Source of the DNA: Petrosia ficiformis
Taxonomy: Eukaryota > Porifera > Demospongiae > Haplosclerida > Petrosiidae
Direction: 5' to 3'
Length of the DNA: 64,000 bases
NCBI GenBank assembly: GCA_947044365.1
Contig: OX345636.1
Coordinates: forward strand, 15,983,115-16,047,114
A program made the translations under genes and the position numbers. Below, one piece after another: positions 38,700-50,560 of the stretch (position 1 is its first letter; every line of letters starts with the position of its first letter). The notes under the pieces are model-generated. The model ran no database searches. It was not told where the DNA came from and was given only the letters and a program-made list of their open reading frames with translations.

Positions 38700-39215
38700 C
38701 CATTTGTTTTGTATATTATATACTTATGTACATTGTATATTGTATACTAATGTACATTGTATATTATGTACTTGTGTACATTGTAATATACTCATGTACA
38801 ATGTATATTATATACTCATGTATTACATACTCATGTACATTGTATATTATATACTCATGTACAATGTATATTATATACTCATGTACATTGCATATTACAT
38901 ACTCATGTACATTGTATATTATGTACTCATGTACATTGTATATATTATACTCATGTACATTGTATATTATATATTCATGTACATTGCATATTACATACTC
39001 ATGTACATTGTATATTATGTACTCATGTACATTGTATATTATATACTCATGTACATTGTATATTATGTACTCATGTACATTGTATATTATATACTCATGT
39101 ACATTGTATGTTATATACTCATGTACATTGCATTTTATGTACTCATGTACATTGTATATTATGTACTCATGTATGATATGTACTATGTACGCAGGTACAT
39201 TGTATATTATGTAAT
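38700..39215. repeat. 24-bp minisatellite (TACTCATGTACATTGTATAT family)
   Basis: About 21 units of TACTCATGTACATTGTATAT plus TATG, with small variations. Because the unit is a multiple of three without stops, long repetitive ORFs appear in several frames on both strands; they are artefacts. Related arrays lie at 51580-51965, 53740-53895 and 54478-54590, all at the same place in the 5' module. Confidence 0.95.
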
Positions 39216-39489
39216 CATGTATATCATTTCTAATTGTAATCGTATTCATAGCATAAGTCATAAGTTAATAAATGAAGTAACTACTTTACTCTATGAAAAT
39301 AAGACCACATAATTTGTGACTGTGTTTGTAAAACTGACTGTTAGGAGGATAATTTTCATCAAATGGTTGCTTTTCAGCACTTATTACTTGGTTGATTTAG
39401 AAAGCAAATGTAATTTGGAAAGGTTATATATATAATCATTAGGTTTCTTAAATTAATACCAAATTATAGTGTCACAACTATTACTTATA

Positions 39490-40040
39490 TCCTGAGTGCT
39501 AAACTTGTTCCTGTGCTTTTTCGGTTTTGACATCCCTACATGCCCTTTCACTTTTTAAAATGTTTTTTTTATTTATTATTTTTGTGTATAATTGTGGCCA
39601 TTTGGATGACAATATGAATCCTGGTAGTTTAATGCTCACTATTTGCCCATTTTAATTTGTATTGTGTCATTATGATGATGGACATCAAAGAAACTGCTAG
39701 TGTTACAAATCAGATAAAGCACAACGGTTTTAGTTATATTTAGGTGGTTTTATTTATGGCTTCTTTAATGAATTTTAAGTTTAGATAGTGTGCTAATTAA
39801 TGCCCTTGTTGTCATACAGTTGTTATGGTAATGACCCCAAACAGTGATCAAATGACACAATTTATTTTTATCCTTCGTGCTCAGGATAATATCCAGTTTA
39901 AAGCATTCGGATCTTGGGCGCTACTATACACACTCAGGCCTCATTCTTTAAACTGAATGAAACCAAAAAAGCACAGGAAGACGTTTAGGTGGAGTAAAAG
40001 TGAAACACAAAGAAGCTATACTTACATGTACATGTATGTA
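39490..40040. repeat. Dispersed segment with inverted copy at 50094-50560
   Basis: Holds ATGACCCCAAACAGTGATCA, TAATGCCCTTGTTGTCATAC and GTAGTTTAATGCTCACTATT. The reverse complement, somewhat diverged and rearranged at the edges, is at 50094-50560, so the two form a large inverted pair around gene C. Confidence 0.7.
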
Positions 40041-41014
40041 GGGCTGTTATGTAGAAGGTGTTAGGTGATAAGGTAAAATCCCAATCATGTTCCTGTGCTT
40101 TTTCAGTTTTAACATCACTACATGTCCTTTCATTTTTTCCTTCACCAACTTACATGTGTGTATGTAAAGTTTCTCTGAACCTTTTCCAACACAATAAGTT
40201 TGGTCAAATGACTGCTCATCATTCTGCCTTTTCATACAGGTATCAGTCAATGAGAGTAGGCATCCAGGAAGAGCTTTCTTAGATACTAAATTTTGGTCCC
40301 TTTTGGTCACAAATGCTATAAGATATTGTATACATATAATATAATCATGTGAAGGACATTATCATAATATAGTTTTACAGTCAATATAATGTAAGATTAT
40401 TAATACTTTCTATCAAATATATTTTCTATTGGTGTATGGAATTATACTACACAGTGTGAATCAGCAATGTAAACTACTACACATACTTATATGTATACAA
40501 TTCTTAGAATTCATGAATAAAGATTGATATGTGTCTATTCTTACAAACTGGTCATGTAGTCAGAATTAAGAATATTCACAACACTAACACCTGTTATTGA
40601 ACGATTACCTTTACAGGCTAGAAGGTCACATGTGAAGCTAAAATAACTGTGATTACGTTTGAAACATTCTACAAGTCGTATGACAAATTAAAAGTAAACA
40701 GTTATTAATCATTTTGAACAACAAGCACTTGAGAAGAATATTTTATTTGTGGAATTTCAGTTGTTTCCAACAAACACTCACATCAACCATTGAATGCATT
40801 TTTAAGTTTTACCTTACACATCACTAGTACGTACATATACACGTAAGTCATTGGGTGAAATGTACAAGTGCAGAAATATGGAAAGGTCAGTACAAGAAAG
40901 TAGCTACATGTGTACATGTACAGTGTATGATATGATGGTATTCATTAGTACAATTTCATGTCATTTTGAGAATTAATCCTCCTTTAATTGGGTTAGTAAG
41001 TAAGTATAATTTTT

Positions 41015-43170
41015 TTAGTTAAAGAGAAAGGTGAAGTGTCAAAGGTCAATACATAAATTAAGAATGAATTTGAGTGAGGATGTTTTTGGACGTATTGACT
41101 ACCACAACCAGTACATGTACATTTATCTATACATTCTAGATTGTATACACTCATGTACATTTGTATATTATGTTCTTTGTAGATTATGTATTATATGTAC
41201 TCTAACTGTAACTATATTCATAGCCTAAGTTAATAAATAAAGATGTTGGATTGAGATTGTTAGTAAAGATAATTACTACTTAACTCTGAAAATAACACCA
41301 TATAATTCGTGACTGTATTTAATGGATATTTTTCATCAAATGCTTGTTTTTAATACTTGTTATTTAGTTGATTCAGAAAGCAATAGTTATTCGGGAAGGT
41401 CAATCATTAGGCTTCTTAAGATGGCGGGTGCACCTAATTTATATCTGTGCGTATATATTTAAACAAATACAAGATTTGAAATTAATGTGTGGTTCCGTAA
41501 ATTAATACTTTAATTAAGCGGATTTCAGTGACAAAGATTTTGAACGTCTTATAAAATCAGAGTTCTATTAATATCCACAATTAATGCATTACTAGGCTAG
41601 GATCCATCCCCTTCTCCAGATGATGTAGAGATTTTTTGGAAAACAGTTAATGTCATGAAGTTATGGCTGGAAACAACTTTGTTACAACCTACAAAGCTCA
41701 AAGCTTTAAAAACGTTTGCAAAGCAAATTCAGCAAAGAAAATTGATAAAAGTATAGAATTTGATTTTGGAATATTATGCAAAACTTTGAAAGCTAGTTGA
41801 TATGACTGATTCATAGCAATGGTTGCTCAAATAAAGACATGCATGTATAATTGTATTGTACATGTATATCTTTATGTATACATGTATGTCTAGACTATTG
41901 AAATATTGATGTGGGAGTAATCTCGAATACTATATTCATGATTAGAAATATTCTGACTAAGTCATAATTTGTTTATCCTTAGTAGCAAGACAAAAAAGCC
42001 AGACGTAACAAAGGAGATGTCTGAGGAAGAGAGCCAGCTAAACAATTTCCTATCACAGTTTGGTTTGTCACAAGAGAGTCTTCAGGAACAATGTGATGAA
42101 ACATTATTCCGACATTTGATGCATGAAATCCCCAGCTTTGAGGATGTTGCACCATTTTTTTTCACAGTTCCAGAAATACAAAGTATTCAGTACGATTGCA
42201 GCACGGAGCAACTAAGAAGATTCCAAATGTTGGAGGATGTGTTAAATAAGTCGAGTAAAGTGTAGTCATTAGTGTAAGATTAGTTATTAATACCTTTAAC
42301 CACTCTACTCTATTGGTATGTACACAGTGTGAATCAGCAATGTAAATTAACTACATGTACTACACAATATAATTTAGGTCAAAGGATTGCTCACAATTCG
42401 GCATTTTCGTACAGGAATACGTAAGTCAATCAAATTTGGCATTCAGGAGGAGCTTTAATTAATTTTCTTAGATACAAGATTTTGGTCTTTTCCCAAACAA
42501 CAGGTCACATGTATTATAAGATACTATATACATGTAACTAGAGTAACAGATGTGAACAACGACATCATACAGTCAATAATGTAAGATTATTAATACATTC
42601 TCCACCCACATGTAATTAATTTACTGTATATACAGTGTGAATCAACTACTACACAAACCTATATGTATACAATTCTTAGAAGTCATGAATAAAGATTGAT
42701 ACGTGTCTATTCTTAGTAACCTGGTCATGTGGTCAGAATGACGACAATTTGTGGAATATTCATAACACTAATACCTGTTATCGAACGATTACCCTTTGCA
42801 GGCTAAAACGCCACATGTGAAGCTAAAATAACTGTGATCACGTTTGAAACATGCTGCAAGTCGTATGATAAATTGAAAGGTTAAACAGTTATTCATCATT
42901 CTGAACAACAAGCACTTGATAAAAGAAATTTATTCATGGAATTTTTGTTCTTTCCAACTAACACTCACAACAACCATTGAATGCATTTTAAATTTTTACC
43001 ATACACATCACTAGTACATATACATGTAAGTCATTGAGTGAAATATACAGATGCAGAAATATGGAAAGGTCAGTACAAGAAAGTAGCTATGTGTACATGT
43101 ATATGTAATGGTGGTATCAATTTTATGTAATTTTGATGAAGAATCCAGCTTTAATTGGAATTGTAAGTAA
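41015..43170 (+). repeat. Caspase-APOL 5' module, copy 6 (rearranged)
   Basis: Begins at TTAAAGAGAAAGGTGAAGTG (41020). It is interrupted by a Death-domain exon fragment at about 41440-42250, resumes at GTGTAAGATTAGTTATTAAT, and repeats part of itself (AGTGTGAATC at 42327 and 42634). The core CACATGTGAAGCTAAAATAA is at 42813. The exon-1 equivalent near 43054 is ATGGAAAG, and exon 2 (about 43140-43166) is degenerate. Confidence 0.7.
41983..42265 (+). pseudogene. Truncated Death-domain exon
   Basis: An exon-like stretch with acceptor CCTTAG, an ATG at 42017 and about 82 residues: LNNFLSQFGLSQESLQEQCD, FEDVAPFFFTVPEIQSIQYD, LRRFQMLEDVL. It matches the first part of the Death-domain gene at 55902 (DRLLTQFSQSRNSLQKPCDD). 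The domain is cut after about half its helices: at GTCGAGTAAAGTG it fuses to the 5' module sequence, which supplies the stop. A recombination product, unlikely to fold. Confidence 0.7.
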
Positions 43171-43828
43171 CTTCACATATTATGTGATCATGACACCAGA
43201 ATAATTATGTAGATTCAACCCCATGGTCAATACATCGATAAAAAACGATGTCCACAACCACTTACTTATACGTATACATTCTAGATTATATGCACTCGTG
43301 TACATTGTATATTATATACTCATCTAAACGAAGTTAATAAATGAAGATGATGGGTGAGTAAAGGTAATAACTACTTAACTCTATGAAAGTAAAACCATAT
43401 AATTTGTGGCTGTGTTTGGTGGATACCTTTCATGAAATGCTGGTTTTTAATACACAATTATACACATATAATTATAGTTACCATAGTAACAATCTAATGT
43501 ACATGTACGTATTTCCACAGATCTATTTCTTTACCAACATGTGTAAACTTTCAATTTCCTGAACCTTTTGCCACAAAATAATTTCAGTCAAACAATTGTT
43601 TGCCATTCTGTCTTTCCATACAGTAATAAATCAAGCATCCAGGAAGAAGCTTTAATTAGATGAATGTATCAAGTGTTGGTTCTTTTTCAAACAGCAAGTC
43701 ACATATACTATAAGATATTGTATAAGCCGAGTAACAAATGTGAACAACGACATCATAATGCCTTCCAGTAAGATTCTTAACACCTTCTGTATAATTAATA
43801 TCTGTTGGTATGTACATGTAGATATACA

Positions 43829-44267
43829 GTGTGAATCAGCAATGTAAACTAACTACACAAACTTATATGTATACAATTCTTAGAAATAATGAATAAAGAT
43901 TGATATGTGTCTATTCTTGGAAATCTGGTCATGTGGTTAGAATGATGACAATTTGTGGAATATTCATAACACTAACACCTGTTATCGAACGATTACCTTT
44001 GCAGGCTAAAACGTCACGTGTGAAGCTAAAATAACTGTGATCACGTTTGAAACATGCTGAAAGTCGTATGATAAATTAAACGGTTAAACAGTTATTCCTC
44101 ATTTTGAGCAACAAACGATTGAAGAGAACATTATTGTGAAATCACTGTTCTTTTCAACAAACACTCAGAACAATCTTTCAGGTAAGATGGAATTTATTTT
44201 AAAGTTTTAGTTTACCCATCAACATGTATATATAGGTTGAGTGAGATATACAGCTAGAATCAGAAGT
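43829..44267 (+). promoter_or_regulatory. Conserved promoter-like block upstream of gene C
   Basis: Starts at AGTGTGAATCAGCAATGTAA (43828). It contains TTATCGAACGATTACCTTTG, the core GTCACGTGTGAAGCTAAAAT plus AACTGTGATCACG (44013-44045), and CAACAAACACTCAGAACAA shortly before exon 1. It is the best-preserved block, with the same layout as that before gene A. A CACGTG E-box centre replaces CACATG. Confidence 0.45.
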
Positions 44268-45895
44268 ATGGCAGGGTCAGTACGGTAAGTAGCTATTGGT
44301 ACATATGTACATGTGTGTAATATGTATATTGTTTAATGTAGTCCACTATATAGTACATGCAATTTCACATTTAGCATATTTGCTATTACAGGTATCAACC
44401 TCTTGAGACAGAATCCAGCTTGAATTGGGATAGTAAGTAAATATATAAAATTACAATTCATGACTCCAAAGTGAATATACACATGTACATGTAATACATT
44501 TTGAAAGTTCAGAAAAAGTAGAATTGAATTGAAGATTAATCCAATAATTATTAATAATAAATAATGCATACTTTGTACAGTATTATAATTATAAGTATTT
44601 AATAGTGAGTATGTACATTTAAAGTAGTTAATAATACACAACCAAAGCAAGTACTTCCTACCAACACTGAGATACTATAATGTGATTAAACTTTGATGAT
44701 TATAGCTGATTAAATATCTGGTATATTCTTTAGTCTCCAATTATTAGACTATCTTGTTTATATCAACAGCTTTAGTTTGTAAACAAAAGTATACAAAACA
44801 ATAAATCTATAGTCTCTAGTAACTACATGCTGGCAGTGTTTGAAATGAAAAATGTAATAATTATTAAAACAACGATATTTAATCAATTGTGACAATGAAT
44901 GCGAAAATCAGTGACTTGTCAAATACTTACATGTACCTTTAAATTCACAGGTTTAAATAAGTATGATGCTCCTCCTGGATATTGTTTAATCATTAATAAT
45001 ATGAATTTTGGTCGCAACTCAACAATACCGTGTGGTGAGGTCGACGAGACAGCCATGAAGAGAATTTTCCAGCCACGTGGCTTTATAGTGGATGCTCGAC
45101 AAGATCTTACCAAATCACAAATGAAAGCATGTTTTGAGGAATATCGAAGGAAAGAACACACGGGATGTTTCATTGCTATCATTCTCAGTCATGGAAGGGA
45201 TGGAGTTGTCCTCAGTAGCGATGACCAAGAAATGCGTATTGCTGACATTGAAAAGGAATTTCGTGGAAGTAAATGCCCATCTCTCCGAGGAAAACCTCGT
45301 ATATTCATTATTGATGCCTGCAGAGGTCAAGAAGACAGTATGGAGTTTACCAGTAGTCTACAAACCACCACCGATCTCACAAGAGGGCACTTTACAAGTG
45401 CATCAATCTTTCAGCTATCACAACAAAATGAAGACCCAGAAATGGCTGATATTGCAATTATCTATGCCACAGCTCCTGGAGATCCTTCTTATTTTGACGA
45501 AAACGAAGGAAGCCTCTTCACACAGCTTTTTGAGACTGTCATGCATGAGGGAATCGAAAGAAATATGGAATTCAACTCCATCATGACTGAAGTTCAGAAT
45601 CGAATTTCAAGATACCAATCAGAAACAGGATCCTCACAGACAGTGGAGATAGTAACTAGACTTAGAAAACAATACTACTTTAAACTGTAAGTGTTTTGTC
45701 ATTTCATACAAACATGGAAGTTTTAATATTTTGTTTGAAATAATTATGGCTGTCAAGTAGTGAGCCTTGTAAAAGTAATTAAGTGCTTAATCACAATTCC
45801 TATTCTTATGGATAAGCCATTAACATTTAATACAAGTACTTATTCAAAAGTACATGTATCACTGTACTTCTGCAATATAGTATATATAATATATA

Positions 45896-45933
<38 letters not shown>

Positions 45934-48447
45934 CACCTAAATTATTAAACAGCACTTTAATTAATAACAATATAATTATATATACTTTATATACAGTTAT
46001 AATGAAACTAATAGCCCATACATGCAGGTCAATAATTATTATGAATATAAACCTTGTACAAAGTTTCTATTTAAAAATATAAACCTGGAGCCAATGCGCA
46101 AGCTCAAAAGTGGTGCCTTTCAAAACGGTGGACTAAAATCTAGCAAGTATAAATCTCGATGATTAGTTATATCATATACAATGTATACAATACGTTCCTT
46201 GATCGATATGTGTTATATAAACCTGCCAATGAGGATGTTTTGAAAATATATCACCCAAGAGCTAAAAACCTGAGGGGGAACATCTTTTGAAAACATCCTC
46301 ATTGGCAGGTTTATATAATTCATATAGACCTAACCATGAAATAAATATACTTACATGTGCTTATGAGCTAGAGTAATATATGTACATGTGCAATTTGGGG
46401 ATGAACAATCCTTTATAAAACACTCTGTAATTACATATACACCATGTACATGTATGTCTCACAATCTCTGTGATCTCTCTTCTTTTTTCTTAGTGTCAAT
46501 AGCTCTTCAGTATCATCCTTTGTCTCTCAAATCTTACTTCTCTTTAGTCATCTGTCTCCCTCTATTTTCCCAATTACTAGCTCTATCAGTTTCTCTTCCT
46601 TTTGTTAATGGAACTTCTTCAGGTTTCACAGCTCTTTAAACTCTGTCCCTCCCTTCTTTTCCTCGAGCTATACACAATGAATGAGACATTTACAGAATGC
46701 GTACATGTACATGTACATGTACATTGCATATATATATAGAATTACCAAGCTCACTAGAATGTTAATTAATTAAGTATAAATAAACTACATGTAAATGCTA
46801 AATTCTATGAATAAGGCTGAAGAGATACCATGTAGTGTGAAATTTTCATGGATGCAAAAAGTTGTTTTTCGTGATTGAGGGTGGCTTGATGAATATTTTA
46901 CAACACGAAATTGAATTCAAGTGGGGCAGGCCTTTTATAATTAATTGACAACTTCTATACTCGAGGTAAATAATGGAGCAATATTTTAAGCCTATAAGCA
47001 TAAAGGTCTTCAAAGTTACTATGCTTTCTTTGACAGGACAACTGTTCCTCTAGAAATAGGGTCCAAATACTCTTATATACCTGATTACCTCTTACTCATC
47101 AAGTCATAATCATTTTGCTGTTAACTAGGCTGTGGCTATACACATGCAGCATTTTCACTTTCCTCTTTCAGCTTTATTCATAGAATTTAGCATTTAATTT
47201 TCAATGTGAGGTGAGATTATCAAAGCAAACTATATGTACGTTGTACATGTAAGTTTGAGAAACCAGCAAAATATATTCAAATGTTGGTTGATCGACACTG
47301 TCCAACTAAAACAACACTCGTATAACATCCCTATAAAATAATTGCTTTATCTTTAATTTGGACAGTAAAGATGCTATCATTAGCCTTTTTAACTACCAGG
47401 TTCTTTACATTTGTTATTACTGTGATTATACATCATATACATGTACATAAATATAATGTATATTACTAATAATCTATAGATTTGTTTATGTTTCTAATCA
47501 ACATTATGTTGTTGATTTCTTTTTTAAAGAATCACATGATAATTTAGTTTCATATAGTACAAATATATGATGAATCTTTAGTATTGTAATTTACAAACTA
47601 GGTCACATAATAATAAATAATAGATGTATATCTCAGGTAATCCTATTTTTTAACAATTAGGATTGATGAAGTTGAATTGGCACGTCAATTACAAAAGAAA
47701 CGTAGAGATCTCGTATGTGAATGGAAAGGCAGACGTGAAGCTACCATCAAAACAATGCGAACTACAGCAGACAATCTTGTAACACATCGTCGAAATGTAA
47801 ATATTTCTCGTATTACTGGATCACTAGCTGCTATCGGTGGATCAGGTATTGCTATCTTAGGATTTGCTCTTACTCCAGTAACATTCGGTGCATCGCTAGG
47901 GCTTACAATTGCAGGCGCAGGCATAGCAGCAGCAGGTGGGTTAACTGCAGCTGGGGCAAGCATTGTTGATACAGTTATCACTAAAACAGGAGTAAGAGAA
48001 GCACAGGCACAGTTGGAGTTTGATCAAGATAAGTTGAAAGATATTGATCTGGTTCAGGATCAGATCAAAGAGCAGAATGATAGGATCAGAGAGAAATGTC
48101 CAGATCTCAAGGATGTGGATATATTCCGAATAACAGATGTATTCTCATATGCTCAAGGAATAGCCAAAGTAGGTAATCTTGCCTTCAGAGTAGGAGAGGC
48201 CGCAGGTATAAGCGCTGTAGAGTTTGGATCACTTGGACTCCGGGCTGCTGGTGTTGTAGCAAGAGGTGTGGCTACTGCAGGTATTATATTAAACGTAGTG
48301 ATAATACCTTTGGATATAATTGAGATAGTGAGGAGTGGTTGGAATATTAAGAAAGGAAATGAAAGTGAAGCTTCGATAAAACTTCGTGAAAAAGCTAACG
48401 AATTTGAACAGCAAAAAAATGAGATCTGTGATCAGATGAATTTGTAA
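44268..48447 (+). CDS. Gene C: caspase-APOL-like fusion protein, catalytic residues intact
   Basis: Four exons: 44268-44284, 44392-44432, 44951-45686, 47661-48447, exactly 527 codons (526 residues). The N-terminus is MAGSVRYQPLETESSLNWDS. Caspase domain, residues about 21-264: YCLIINNMNFG, catalytic His100 (ILSHGRDGVVL), Cys143 (FIIDACRGQED), p10 segment TAPGDPSYFDENEGSLFTQL and end TVEIVTRLRKQYYFKL. The linker DLTRGHFTSASIF is a likely processing site. APOL-like domain, residues about 265-526: Gly/Ala-rich hydrophobic stretch (about 311-373), charged helix, second hydrophobic stretch (about 435-496), charged tail. S1-pocket residues differ from Asp-cutting caspases: Asp142 replaces Gln and no Arg is nearby. 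The APOL exon enters by acceptor AATTAG, with no internal start needed. This is the copy most likely to be an active protease. Confidence 0.88.
45885..45930. repeat. (TA)n tract in gene C intron 3
   Basis: TA-rich run after the caspase exon. The equivalent position in gene D (60765-60780) has a shorter run. Confidence 0.9.
46206..46329. mobile_element. AAACCTGCC foldback element, copy 2
   Basis: TATATAAACCTGCCAATGAG and GATGTTTTGAAAA at the left are inverted at the right as TTTTGAAAACATCCTC and ATTGGCAGGTTTATATAA. It lies in the caspase-to-APOL intron of gene C. An orthologous copy is at the same place in gene D, so the insertion predates the C/D duplication. Confidence 0.8.
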
Positions 48448-48939
48448 ACAGAATTTACATTTACATGTATATTTTATTTAGTGTTTATTTTTAATAACAT
48501 TTTTGGTGTGATTAATTGTTTACAGAATTAGGATATTTTTTTGTGAGCTGAATATACATATTTTCAAAACATCTATTCAGAGTTATAATGTACTGTACAA
48601 ATAGGTTCATACCCATCAAAACAGTCTGTATTGCAATCTGTACCACACACGCACACACTTATCTAGGAATGGGCAAAATGTTGATTATCGTGATTACAAT
48701 TACCTGTGATAACAAAAATTATTGTTTTTTCAGTGCTATCATCTAAATCAGTTTTGCTAATTTCATTGTTCAATGAAATCTACATAGGCATATAAATAAT
48801 AATTGTAATTATCTTGATATCTGCATTGACAATAATCATTGGCTCATACATGTACATGTACATGTATTTTCATAATAACCCAACCTTACACATAATTATT
48901 AACAAATATCCACCCTTCAGTACTACATGTACATGTAAT

Positions 48940-49037
48940 TTTTGTATTGCACTTGAGCGAATCTCAAGTGCAATACAAAACTTATAGTATGACAAGTGTT
49001 GTCGAGACATGCATACAGCGAGTGCTAGCTGTATGCT
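48940..49037. repeat. Two consecutive hairpins downstream of gene C
   Basis: First: TTTTGTATTGCACTTGAG (48940-48957) with its exact inverse at 48963-48980 and a 5-base loop, an 18-bp perfect stem. Second: GCATACAGC and GCTGTATGC around an 8-base loop (about 49012-49037). They lie about 500 bp after the stop codon. A foldback element is most likely; a structured RNA cannot be excluded. Confidence 0.7.
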
Positions 49038-49499
49038 TGTTTAGACTGCTCACTTTACTCCATTAACAGACTTTTATATAAACTTATCTCAAGAAATTAT
49101 AAAGTTTCAGAGCTGAGAAGAGCTGAAAATTCACCAATCCACAGTTTAAATTTGTTAAAAAATTGAACAGATTATGGCACATGTACAATGTACATGTACT
49201 TGAGTACCAGCAATTATTATTCAACTTAGCAAAAAATCACAATTCTGATCAGCATCTTCAATAAAGAGTTGAAGTTTGGACACACACAACTTAAGATAAA
49301 AAACAAATATAAATCATTGTGTGTTTGTTGGCTCATAGGGCAAAACAAGAATACTTAGTGTTTCAACATTCATACATATTTTTAATACTGACTTTCAAAA
49401 ATTCCATAATGGCATTACAATATAGAAAAATTAACGTTGTATATCATGGCTGTGTACATGTATATCACAATATATTGTATATCAAAATAGTAATTTAAT

Positions 49500-49985
49500 T
49501 AATTATTCATTGATATTATAAGTTTTGACTGTCATCACAAAACTGTGGCTCCTGCATGAATCTATGCCAATCCAAATCAACGTAGTCACGCTTCGTTAGG
49601 ACAAAAGATGGCAGCAATGTTAAAAGAAATCATTATTTCTGAAGCAACACCCGAAGCTTGGCAAACAATAGTATAAACCCAAAGCAGCTAAATATAGTTA
49701 ACACTGATAAAACAAGATCAAGACATACTCGATAACAGTTTCTGTTTCAAACTTTGTCTACAATTACTCCGAGGAGTTACCATGTCAAATCAAGTCTGTA
49801 CTATGTCATAGAGCCAGTAGCAAAGGAACATATCAACAGCTATCGTCAAACATCACCATGAATAACAGAGCGCTCTGCTCTATCTATTACTCGATAATTA
49901 TTTGTAGTTAATAACCTGCTTTTGTCACTTGATGGTTTGCCACAGTTTTGTGGTGAGAGTTTCCAAACGGTCCCTTCTTGGCGAT
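49500..49985. repeat. Dispersed repeat, partner of 17480-17935
   Basis: Diverged counterpart of the segment in gene A intron 3, in the same orientation. It contains AAAGATGGCAGCAATGTTAA, CATCACCATGAATAACAGAG and GTGGTGAGAGTTTCCAAACG. Confidence 0.55.
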
Positions 49986-50093
49986 GTGAGACTAGTTTTT
50001 CCACGGGTTTGATGTATGTTTATATATATATATATATGTTTGTGTGAATTGCATGAGCATAATTGCATAAGTATTCCTTACATTGTATATTCC

Positions 50094-50560
50094 AAGTGTG
50101 AGGGATATATTCAGTTTAAAGCATGAGATCCAAGTTTGTGAAGTAGCGTCCAAGGTCCAATGCTTCAAACTGGCAAGCACGAAGGATATAAATAAATTGT
50201 GTCATTTGATCACTGTTTGGGGTCATTACCATAACAGCTGTATGACGTCAAGGGCGTTAATTAGTACACTATCTAAACTTAAAATTCATTAAAGAAGCCA
50301 TAGGTTTGTAGCACTACCTGTTTCTTTGATGTGCATCATCATAATGACACAATACAAATTAAAATGACCAAATAGTGAGCATTAAACTACCAGGATTCAT
50401 ATAGTCATCCAAATGGCCACAAGTATATACAAAAACATAATAAACATTTTAAAAATTGAAAGGGCATGTAGGGATATCAAAACCGAAAAATCGCAAGAAC
50501 AAGTATAGATAAAGTAAAAGTGAAACACAAAGAAGCTATACTTACGCTATATTCATCATT
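50094..50560. repeat. Inverted partner of 39490-40040
   Basis: Reads as the reverse complement of 39490-40040 (TGATCACTGTTTGGGGTCAT, AAACTACCAGGATTCATATA, GAAACACAAAGAAGCTATAC). It runs into the proximal half of another 5' module at about 50545. Confidence 0.7.

Larger units (their letters stand above)
38560..41010 (+). repeat. Caspase-APOL 5' module, copy 5 (decayed)
   Basis: Runs from GGTTAAAGAGAAAGGTGAAG (38559) through the minisatellite and a local insertion to AGTGTGAATCAGCAATGTAA (40453), GTCACATGTGAAGCTAAAAT (40625) and an exon-1 equivalent near 40876, which reads ATGGAAAG rather than ATGGCAAG. The exon-2 equivalent (near 40970-41000) is degenerate: TTAATTGGGTTAGTAAGT. Confidence 0.75.

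Noticed and set aside
38690..39312. Long ORFs of 165-202 codons on both strands rich in Tyr, Ile and Cys
   Set aside because: They arise from a 24-bp tandem repeat whose length is a multiple of three and which lacks stops; no complexity beyond the repeat.
46388..46680. Plus-strand ORF of 83 codons in the gene C intron
   Set aside because: The matching place in gene D has a different frame and length, so coding conservation is absent.
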